5,723 nt of DNA from an uncultured Bacteroidales bacterium (lineage in GTDB: Bacteria > Bacteroidota > Bacteroidia > Bacteroidales > UBA3824). The translations under genes were made by a program, and so were the position numbers. Where the stretch lies: NCBI GenBank assembly GCA_937877455.1, contig CALFIU010000009.1:1-5723 (forward strand), read 5' to 3'. The notes under the pieces were generated by a model that saw only the letters and a program-made list of their open reading frames with translations, did no database searches and was not told where the DNA came from. Positions 1-5,594 of the stretch are shown here, in pieces; position 1 is the stretch's first letter; the number at the start of each line of letters is the position of its first letter.

Positions 1-15
1 ACGCTCTTCCGATCT
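1..15 (+). other. Residual Illumina TruSeq read-1 adapter
   Basis: The bases ACGCTCTTCCGATCT are identical to the last 15 bases of the Illumina TruSeq universal (read 1) adapter. The read-2 adapter shares only the final 13, so the leading AC points to read 1. They sit at the extreme left edge, immediately before ordinary sequence. This is synthetic library sequence left in the assembly, not part of any genome. The biological sequence begins at about 16. Confidence 0.95.
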
Positions 16-30
16 ATGCTTTTGACAGTT

Positions 31-35
31 AAGGA
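31..35 (+). promoter_or_regulatory. Ribosome binding site of dnaX
   Basis: AAGGA lies six bases before the ATG at 42, a standard Shine-Dalgarno match and spacing. It supports this ATG as the dnaX start. Only about 26 genomic bases precede the gene here, so its promoter cannot be judged. Confidence 0.75.
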
Positions 36-41
36 AGATTC

Positions 42-1580
42 ATGGAAAATAATTATACTGTTTTAGCGCGCAAATATCGCAGTCAAAATTTTGAAAACCT
101 GATTGGTCAGGATGTTTTGGTTAAAACATTGACGACTGCGATAAACACTGGGCGCATCGCACATGCATATATTTTTACAGGTATTCGCGGAACTGGGAAA
201 ACCAGTACCGCTCGCATTTTGGCCAAGGCATTGAATTGTTTGTCTTCGGATTCAGCCACATCAAAACCGTGTGGTGAATGTGAAAATTGTCGCGCGATTG
301 CGGCGGGTCAGCATATTGATGTTATGGAAATTGATGCGGCTTCGCATACTGGGGTTGATAACATGCGCGAAATCTTGGATGCTGCGCTTTATCGCCCGAC
401 CAATGCTAGATACAAGGTTTATATTATTGACGAAGTCCATATGTTATCGACCAGTGCTTTTAATGCATTACTGAAAACACTGGAAGAACCACCGCCACAT
501 GTAATTTTTATACTGGCAACAACAGAAATAAGAAAGGTTCCCGTCACTATTTTATCAAGATGTCAGCGGTTTGATTTGGCACGTGTTCCTGTTGAAACAT
601 TAAAGAAACATTTCGCCTGGGTTGCAGAACAAGAAAAGATAATGCTTTCTGACGAAGCAAATGAATTACTGGCGCGCGCGGCTGATGGTTCTGTGCGTGA
701 TGGTTTGTCACTTTTGGACCAGGCGATTGCGCAAACCGGGGGACATGTTGACGAAGGCGCCGTTCTTGATATGTTAAAACGCACAGACCGTGGCACAGTT
801 GTCAATTTTATGAAAACTGTTTTGTCTGATGATGTTAGTGCAGCATTAAATAAATTGGATGAAATTTATGCTAATGGCGCAGATTTGACAATGCTGCTTA
901 ACGATATGATGGAGTGGACACATTGGGCGACACGTATGTATCCATCTTTGCGTTTACATGATGCGTCATCTTTACCGTATACCGCAGACCAACGCGAAAC
1001 TATCAAGAAAATAAATGAAAATATTTCTTTGAATACTTTATCCCGAATATGGCAGGTTATGGTTGCAGCTGTTCCGGAATTACAGGCATCGACTAATCAA
1101 AAACAATGTTTTGATATGTTGGTTGTGCGTCTTATCCATATTGCGGATATGCCATCTATCCCAGAATTATTAAAGCAAGAATCAAAACCTGTTGAAAAAA
1201 AACCAGAATTAGAAAAGCCAATAACAACAGAACAATCAAAATATATTGATATAAAAAATGCGACAGAATTGGTTAACGCGTTGCAAAATGCGCGCGAGTT
1301 GTTGCTTTATTCTTATGTCAGTTCTAATCTGGAAATTCTTGAATTCGGGGGCAACAAAATAAAATATTTTGACAGACAAAACGACAAAAATTTTTCTCAA
1401 AAATTATCCGTGTGGTTGCGGGACAACACTGGAAAAAATTGGACACTGGAAACAACAACCGAAGACCCGCACAAGGAAACAATTTCCGAACACAACAAAT
1501 CCGAAATCGCCGCTGACCCAATGGTTGCAGACGCGATGAATTTGTTCGAAGGTGCAGAAATAATAGGTGTATCTAAGTAA
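42..1580 (+). CDS. dnaX: DNA polymerase III subunit gamma/tau
   Basis: DnaX is the ATPase of the clamp loader. It opens and loads the sliding clamp onto primed DNA and, in its long tau form, tethers the replicative polymerase and the helicase. The 512-residue protein shows the full AAA+ core: Walker A GIRGTGKT (47-54), a four-cysteine zinc module (C66, C77, C80, C83), Walker B with DEVH (130-133), sensor 1 ATTE (159-162), the SRC arginine finger (R173) and sensor 2 GSVRDGLSLLDQ (216-227). The collar domain follows to about 370, then a lysine/glutamate-rich linker (about 378-400) and a short tau C-terminus ending in a DPMV...LFEGAEIIGV motif like that of alphaproteobacterial DnaX. It is somewhat shorter than typical alphaproteobacterial homologues, mainly in the linker. 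The start is set by the ATG with AAGGA upstream. An A8 run at 1195-1202 could give a gamma-like short form. The next gene starts 18 bp downstream. Function is secure; the alphaproteobacterial assignment is from remembered family features. Confidence 0.97.
   Translation: MENNYTVLARKYRSQNFENLIGQDVLVKTLTTAINTGRIAHAYIFTGIRGTGKTSTARILAKALNCLSSDSATSKPCGECENCRAIAAGQHIDVMEIDAASHTGVDNMREILDAALYRPTNARYKVYIIDEVHMLSTSAFNALLKTLEEPPPHVIFILATTEIRKVPVTILSRCQRFDLARVPVETLKKHFAWVAEQEKIMLSDEANELLARAADGSVRDGLSLLDQAIAQTGGHVDEGAVLDMLKRTDRGTVVNFMKTVLSDDVSAALNKLDEIYANGADLTMLLNDMMEWTHWATRMYPSLRLHDASSLPYTADQRETIKKINENISLNTLSRIWQVMVAAVPELQASTNQKQCFDMLVVRLIHIADMPSIPELLKQESKPVEKKPELEKPITTEQSKYIDIKNATELVNALQNARELLLYSYVSSNLEILEFGGNKIKYFDRQNDKNFSQKLSVWLRDNTGKNWTLETTTEDPHKETISEHNKSEIAADPMVADAMNLFEGAEIIGVSK
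1195..1202 (+). promoter_or_regulatory. Candidate slippage site (A8) in dnaX
   Basis: Eight consecutive A residues cover codons 385-387 (GAA AAA AAA), just after the collar domain and in the linker, where gamma and tau diverge in other bacteria. The zero-frame pattern A AAA AAA (1196-1202) allows a -1 shift. After such a shift translation would add 15 residues and stop at TGA 1247-1249, giving about 402 residues. A shift the other way stops at TAG 1210-1212. E. coli and Thermus dnaX make gamma by slippage on A-rich runs; that it happens here is inference. I did not identify a stimulatory hairpin or upstream Shine-Dalgarno element. Confidence 0.4.
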
Positions 1581-1585
1581 TAATC

Positions 1586-1591
1586 AAAGGG
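1586..1591 (+). promoter_or_regulatory. Ribosome binding site of the pilin-like gene
   Basis: AAAGGG lies seven bases upstream of the ATG at 1599, inside the 18-bp gap after dnaX. It fixes the start of the pilin-like gene and suggests it is translated from a dnaX transcript. Confidence 0.6.
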
Positions 1592-1598
1592 CAAAAAG

Positions 1599-2054
1599 AT
1601 GAGAGAGCAACTGGGACGTTCACTAATAGAAATTATCGGGGTGTTAGCGATTGGCGCAGTTATGATATCTGCAACATACAGCATGTATCATTCAACAAAT
1701 GAAAAACAAAAGCGACTGATTGCCAGCGAAGAATTAAAAGACATTGCACAAAAAACCCACATTTTATTGGGTTATTCTGGATACACGAATGTATCTATTG
1801 ATTATTTGATAGAGGCAGGTGTTATCAACAACGACCGCGCACCTGCGGGTGGGGACAACTGGTCTGTGACAAGTAATTTAGATGGCACAGAATTTTCAAT
1901 TAACTTGGTTGATTTATCTTTTGACGAATGTGCTTACTTTGCGACAAAAAAATTTAATTGGGTTACACATTTAAACATCAATGGATATGACAATGCAGAT
2001 GCTTCGTATTGTCTTAAAACGGGTGGCAACATTATATCATTTTTCGCAGAATAA
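1599..2054 (+). CDS. Type IV prepilin-like protein
   Basis: This is a 151-residue protein with a prepilin N-terminus: a very short leader (MREQLG), a predicted prepilin-peptidase cleavage after G6, and a mature start RSLIE in which E11 takes the conserved Glu+5 position. A hydrophobic helix follows (about 9-27, IIGVLAIGAVMISATYS), so the protein should be anchored in the inner membrane before assembly into a pilus or pseudopilus. The C-terminal part carries two cysteines, C111 and C138, placed like the D-region disulfide of type IV pilins. Length is typical of a small pilin or pseudopilin. Similar 'GRS(M/L)IE' prepilins are, from memory, frequent in gut-associated alphaproteobacterial genomes. 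It starts 18 bp after dnaX and is probably cotranscribed, although no pilus assembly gene is in view. Whether it is a structural pilin, a minor pilin or a competence/secretion pseudopilin cannot be told. The gene appears complete, ending just before the suspected chimeric join. Confidence 0.82.
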   Translation: MREQLGRSLIEIIGVLAIGAVMISATYSMYHSTNEKQKRLIASEELKDIAQKTHILLGYSGYTNVSIDYLIEAGVINNDRAPAGGDNWSVTSNLDGTEFSINLVDLSFDECAYFATKKFNWVTHLNINGYDNADASYCLKTGGNIISFFAE

Positions 2055-2812
2055 GACATGAAAACAAAACAAATAATTTTTATTGCTTTTTCTTCGTTGT
2101 TACATTCCACAAAAAGTTGGTAGTCTTCTTCTGTGTTTTTTATAATTATCGAACGAATACCATGTTTTCCAAGGAGATTTTCGCGAATTTCTGCGCGGTG
2201 CAACATTGGAAATGTTTCTATTTGTATCCAACCGATAAGATTATTGAGTGTTTGCCGTGCAATTTCTACGTCGCTGTTTTTTACGTAAATATTAATTTCG
2301 GCTTTCATAAATTGCGAATCGCGTTTCTTTATGATTATGGTATCTATTTTCTTTTCGGCAAGAAGTTCTACTCTAAATCTTGTTTGCCTTGTGCGTAAAC
2401 ATGTTTCTAAGAGTGTCCAACCTTCAAGTTTTTCTCCAGTTAAATACGGAAGTGTTTTTTGTACATCCTCATTACGCACGTAAAGCTCGTAATTATCAAG
2501 CATATAACGCTCATTTTTGCTTGTTTTTATTACGGCGTAGATGGTGTTTTGGTCAAGCACATCTTTTAGGTTTTCTATTGGTTGGCGCAAAATAAACGAG
2601 TCTATTTTTGTTAACCCTTGAAATTCTTCTATTAGTGCTAATGCCTTTTTTTCGTCTTCTTTGCGAACATAAAGTTTTATTTCGCCCATTAGAAAAATGC
2701 TGTCGCGTTCATTTATTACTACGGCACGAATATCGTTGCTTTCTAATAAATCTTTTCTCCATTCTGCTTGGTGTATGCGGTCGAACGATTGAATTTTTAC
2801 CCAGTCTTCCAT
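1934..2812 (-). CDS. Four-module DUF2007-like protein, 3' end replaced
   Basis: The open frame gives 292 residues, but only about 1-247 (2812 to about 2072) look genuine. That part holds four tandem modules of about 60 residues, at roughly 4-64, 67-126, 132-192 and 195-247. Each begins W(V/I)xIxxF or similar, then a helix, then a hydrophobic strand (AVVINERD, AVIKTSKN, TIIIKKRD, SIIIKNTE), then (E/D)xxLYV-like (IKLYVRKED, YELYVRNED, INIYVKNSD, YQLFVECNN) and a final helix. This is the pattern of DUF2007, 'putative prokaryotic signal transducing protein', whose role is unknown; the name is not evidence of signalling. No signal peptide or membrane segment is seen, so it should be cytoplasmic. 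It follows ftsH by 25 bp and probably shares its transcript. There is no Shine-Dalgarno sequence before the ATG. Residues from about 248 on are the antisense of the pilin gene, so the native C-terminus and stop are missing. Confidence 0.7.
   Translation of the reverse strand: MEDWVKIQSFDRIHQAEWRKDLLESNDIRAVVINERDSIFLMGEIKLYVRKEDEKKALALIEEFQGLTKIDSFILRQPIENLKDVLDQNTIYAVIKTSKNERYMLDNYELYVRNEDVQKTLPYLTGEKLEGWTLLETCLRTRQTRFRVELLAEKKIDTIIIKKRDSQFMKAEINIYVKNSDVEIARQTLNNLIGWIQIETFPMLHRAEIRENLLGKHGIRSIIIKNTEEDYQLFVECNNEEKAIKIICFVFMSYSAKNDIMLPPVLRQYEASALSYPLMFKCVTQLNFFVAK
2055..2085. other. Probable chimeric junction between two genomes
   Basis: Left of here the genes are alphaproteobacterial and plus-strand; right of here they are Bacteroidota-like and minus-strand. 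The pilin stop (2052-2054) is the last secure left-hand landmark. The fourth module of the minus-strand DUF2007-like protein is still recognisable to about 2072, the first secure right-hand landmark. The exact breakpoint is not visible; the A/T-rich text here may hide a few bases of shared microhomology. Confidence 0.75.
2058..2123 (+). pseudogene. Possible truncated start of the next left-hand gene
   Basis: An ATG three bases after the pilin stop opens a frame beginning MKTKQIIFIAFSSLL, which looks like the start of a signal peptide (basic residues, then a hydrophobic run). It stops at TAG 2121-2123 after 21 residues. The downstream part of this frame is antisense to well-conserved codons of the DUF2007-like gene, so only roughly the first five to eight codons can belong to the left-hand genome. 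The reading is a gene start cut off by the join. It has no strong Shine-Dalgarno sequence and could be chance. Confidence 0.25.
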
Positions 2813-2837
2813 AATTTCAAGTTTTTTGGTTTAACAT

Positions 2838-4979
2838 TTAGTCGCTTTGCTTATCTTGTTCTGCGTCCGAATCATTTTTTTGATTATCGGTGGTGTCGTT
2901 ATTTATATGTGGATCACCTTCTATTTTAGATTCGTTTTGTTTGTTTTCGTTATCAGAATCTTTAACAGGTTGTTCCTCTTGTTGTTGATTATCTTTGTTA
3001 AACGGTGGAGGAATCACTGTTAGTTCCTTTTTGCCATAAAGAGCTTCTTCTTGTTCTTTTGATGCAAATTTGCGTTTGCCAAATATACGTTCAACATCTT
3101 CGGTAAAGATTACTTCACGTTCAAGAAGCAACTCGGCAAGCACACCAAGTTTTTCTTTATTTTCGGTAAGTAATTCTTTGGCACGATTATAAACATAATC
3201 AATTAAAGCTTTTGCTTCTTTATCTATCAATTCGGCTGTGGTTTCGCTGTATGGTTTTTGGAAAGAATAGTCTTCTGTTGAGGAATAGAAACTTATATTT
3301 CCTATTTTTTCGCTCATTCCGTAGTATGTTACCATAGCGTATGCGTATTTTGTAACTCTTTCTAAGTCGTTGAGTGCTCCAGTAGAAATTTTGCCGAAGT
3401 TTATTTCTTCTGATGCACGACCACCAACGAGAGCACACATTTCGTCGAGCATTTGTTCTTTTGTGGTTATTTGGCGTTCTTCGGGAAGATACCAAGCTGC
3501 TCCGAGTGCTTTTCCACGTGGTACAATGGTTACTTTTATAAGTGGATTGGCGTTTTCGAGCAACCAACTAACTGTTGCGTGTCCTGCTTCGTGGTAGGCA
3601 ATAGTTCGTTTTTCTTGTGCTGTCATTATTTTATTTTTCTTCTCCAATCCGCCAATTATTCTATCAACGGCATCAAGAAAATCTTGACGACCAACTTTTT
3701 CTCTGTTGTGTCGCGCTGCTATTAGGGCTGCTTCGTTGCAAACGTTGGCGATGTCTGCTCCAGAAAAACCCGGTGTTTGTTTTGCCAAGAAGTTAAGGTC
3801 AAGGGTTTCGTCCACTTTTAATGGTTTTAGGTGAACGTTGAATATCTCACCGCGTTCGTTGAGGTCGGGAAGTTCAACCATTATTTGTCGGTCGAACCTT
3901 CCTGCACGCATCAATGCTGGGTCGAGTATTTCGGCACGGTTGGTGGCTGCAATCATTATAATGCCAGTGTTTGTTTCAAAACCGTCCATTTCTGTAAGCA
4001 ACTGATTCAACGTATTTTCGCGTTCGTCGTTGCTATTGAAATTTAGATTTTTACCTCTTGCACGTCCTATGGCATCTATTTCGTCTATAAAAACAATGCA
4101 AGGTGCTTTTTGTTTTGCTTGGCTAAAGAGATCGCGTACACGCGAGGCTCCAACTCCTACAAACATTTCTACAAAGTCGCTACCCGACATTGAAAAAAAT
4201 GGAACGTTGGCTTCGCCTGCCACTGCTTTTGCCAATAGAGTTTTTCCAGTACCCGGAGGGCCTACGAGTAATGCGCCCTTGGGGATTTTGCCGCCAAGTC
4301 GTGTGTATTTGTCAGGATTTTTTAGAAAATCAACTATTTCGGTTACTTCTTGTTTTGCTTCGGATAATCCTGCTACATCTGCAAAAGTTACTTTTATTTT
4401 GTTTTCTTCTTGATCGAATACTTTGGCTTTGGATTTGCCCATGCTGAAAATTCCGCCTCCAGAGCCACCGCCCATACGTTTGAAAACAAATAGCCAAAAC
4501 AGAAGTAGTATGGCTATGGGGAATATCCAACCAAGCACTTCTCCTAAGATATTGGTTTTGGTTTCGCTTTCAAAGAGTATTCGTTCGTTTTCTGGAATGT
4601 CTTTTTGGGCATCTTCGAGCCTTGTTTGAAAAGTTTCTGGTGTAGAAATGTGATAAATAAAGTGTGGCCCCGTTAGTGGTATGTTTCTATCGCGTAACTC
4701 CTTGTATGTTGTGGAGTTATACCTATCTTCTTTTAGATATATTTGGGCATCTTCTTTATTTACGAGCATTATTAGTCTTATGTCGCGATTTTGGAGCATT
4801 GATTTTAATTGGCTCCAATAAATTGTTTTGGGGCTTCCATTAAAATCGTGAAACTGCACAGCAAACAATGCTATTATTACTAACCCAAAAATCCAAAATA
4901 TGGTGTTGTTTTTTTGTGGTCGTCCGTTGTTGCCGAATATATTGTTGGGCTTTTGTTGACGTTTTTCTTTTTCGTCCAT
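2838..4979 (-). CDS. ftsH: ATP-dependent zinc metalloprotease FtsH
   Basis: FtsH is a membrane-anchored hexameric AAA+ protease that extracts and degrades misfolded membrane proteins and short-lived regulators. The 713-residue protein has a cytoplasmic N-tail, a first membrane helix (about 26-43), an extracytoplasmic domain (about 45-145), a second helix (about 149-167) and a glycine-rich linker. The AAA+ domain shows Walker A GPPGTGKT (240-247), Walker B IVFIDE (295-300) and the second region of homology with arginine fingers R361 and R364. The protease domain has HEAGH (463-467) with E464 catalytic, and D538 in STGALNDLE as the expected third zinc ligand. The stretch GAAWYLPEERQIT (493-505) is a form I associate with Bacteroidota. 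After about 650 comes a Q/N/D/E/K-rich tail, probably disordered. All catalytic residues are present. It lies 22 bp after rsfS and has no Shine-Dalgarno sequence; the ATG is chosen because the first membrane helix follows at a normal distance. Confidence 0.98.
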   Translation of the reverse strand: MDEKEKRQQKPNNIFGNNGRPQKNNTIFWIFGLVIIALFAVQFHDFNGSPKTIYWSQLKSMLQNRDIRLIMLVNKEDAQIYLKEDRYNSTTYKELRDRNIPLTGPHFIYHISTPETFQTRLEDAQKDIPENERILFESETKTNILGEVLGWIFPIAILLLFWLFVFKRMGGGSGGGIFSMGKSKAKVFDQEENKIKVTFADVAGLSEAKQEVTEIVDFLKNPDKYTRLGGKIPKGALLVGPPGTGKTLLAKAVAGEANVPFFSMSGSDFVEMFVGVGASRVRDLFSQAKQKAPCIVFIDEIDAIGRARGKNLNFNSNDERENTLNQLLTEMDGFETNTGIIMIAATNRAEILDPALMRAGRFDRQIMVELPDLNERGEIFNVHLKPLKVDETLDLNFLAKQTPGFSGADIANVCNEAALIAARHNREKVGRQDFLDAVDRIIGGLEKKNKIMTAQEKRTIAYHEAGHATVSWLLENANPLIKVTIVPRGKALGAAWYLPEERQITTKEQMLDEMCALVGGRASEEINFGKISTGALNDLERVTKYAYAMVTYYGMSEKIGNISFYSSTEDYSFQKPYSETTAELIDKEAKALIDYVYNRAKELLTENKEKLGVLAELLLEREVIFTEDVERIFGKRKFASKEQEEALYGKKELTVIPPPFNKDNQQQEEQPVKDSDNENKQNESKIEGDPHINNDTTDNQKNDSDAEQDKQSD

Positions 4980-5002
4980 TTTATATAATAAGGTGTCTTT
5001 TG

Positions 5003-5386
5003 TTATTCAATAGGTTTTCCGTTATCGCTATAATTTGTGCGAGTGGCATCTGCCCAAAGTTTTTCGAGTTTGTAAAATTCGCGTGCTTCGTCCAAAAATA
5101 CGTGAACAACCACGTTAACATAGTCTAATATAATCCATTGTGCGTTGTCGCGTCCTTCTATATGCAATGGTTTTTCTCCAGTATTTTCTCTTACAAAGTC
5201 TTCTATTTCGTCGGCTATTGCCATTACTTGACGTGGGTTGTCGGCTTGGCAGATTACGAAGAAATCACAGACTGCTCCATCGGCTTGGCGCATGTCTAAT
5301 TTTACTATCTGTTCGCCTTTTTTATTGCAGATTGCTGCAATTGCTGTTTCTGCAAGCATATCGCTTGTAATTTTTGTTTCTGTCAT
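5003..5386 (-). CDS. rsfS: Ribosome silencing factor RsfS (YbeB/Iojap family)
   Basis: RsfS binds ribosomal protein uL14 on the large subunit and blocks joining with the small subunit, lowering translation when nutrients are scarce. The 127-residue protein is full length for the family and shows its hallmarks: CDFFVIC (40-46), the helix NPRQVMAIADEIED (50-63), EGRDNAQWIILDY (77-89), VHVF (94-97) and REFYKLEKLW (102-111). It is cytoplasmic, with no signal or membrane segment. It is the first gene of the minus-strand block, 22 bp upstream of ftsH, an order common in Bacteroidota. The ATG at 5386 is preceded by A/T-rich sequence without Shine-Dalgarno, as usual there. A Bacteroidota-type promoter lies about 125 bp upstream. 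Confidence 0.96.
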   Translation of the reverse strand: MTETKITSDMLAETAIAAICNKKGEQIVKLDMRQADGAVCDFFVICQADNPRQVMAIADEIEDFVRENTGEKPLHIEGRDNAQWIILDYVNVVVHVFLDEAREFYKLEKLWADATRTNYSDNGKPIE

Positions 5387-5393
5387 TTGTATA

Positions 5394-5405
5394 TTTTCGC
5401 GAAAA
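5394..5405. promoter_or_regulatory. 12-bp perfect palindrome in the rsfS leader
   Basis: TTTTCGCGAAAA is a perfect 12-bp palindrome 7 bp upstream of the rsfS ATG. It could be a protein-binding site or just A/T-rich chance. No loop is present, so an RNA hairpin is unlikely. Weak evidence. Confidence 0.2.
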
Positions 5406-5511
5406 ATTTTTAATCATTTTTTTTGCCGTCCAATTGCTTTTTATGCGTAGTTGGCAAGTTGTGTTTTAAAATTTTATCAGTGCTTTCTACTCTATATTGC
5501 ACTTTTCTCCG

Positions 5512-5543
5512 CAAATTTAAAAATATTATTTTTTATTGACAAA
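5512..5543 (-). promoter_or_regulatory. Bacteroidota-type promoter for rsfS-ftsH
   Basis: On the minus strand TTTG (5543-5540) is followed after 20 bases by TAAATTTG (5519-5512). This fits the Bacteroidota primary sigma consensus, a -33 TTTG and a -7 TAnnTTTG about 19-21 bases apart. Transcription would begin near 5505, leaving a leader of about 120 bases before rsfS. The surrounding sequence is very A/T-rich, so a chance match is possible, but both elements and the spacing fit. Confidence 0.6.
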
Positions 5544-5594
5544 AAAATATATTCGTTGGATTAATTTTTATTGATTTGTTGTGCGACAATTTCT

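Noticed and set aside
563..1684. Minus-strand open frames opposite dnaX and the pilin start
   Set aside because: They are antisense to conserved DnaX codons, show no motifs, and have no plausible operon context.
1934..2054. A natural 121-bp convergent overlap between the pilin gene and the DUF2007-like gene
   Set aside because: The overlapping residues do not continue the DUF2007 module pattern and simply mirror pilin codons. With the taxonomic switch at the same place, a join artefact is more likely.
2117..2814. Three plus-strand open frames opposite the DUF2007-like gene
   Set aside because: Cysteine-, phenylalanine- and leucine-rich translations without family features or ribosome sites; they are shadows of the minus-strand gene.
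3220..3567. A 115-residue minus-strand open frame inside ftsH
   Set aside because: It is an alternative frame of the conserved FtsH protease region, with a basic low-complexity translation and no recognisable motif.
4030..4413. A 127-residue plus-strand open frame opposite ftsH
   Set aside because: It is antisense to the Walker A and Walker B regions of FtsH, whose conservation fully explains the openness.
5394..5411. Intrinsic terminator near the rsfS start
   Set aside because: The palindrome has no loop and a short A/T-rich stem, and it lies in the leader before the start codon rather than after a gene.
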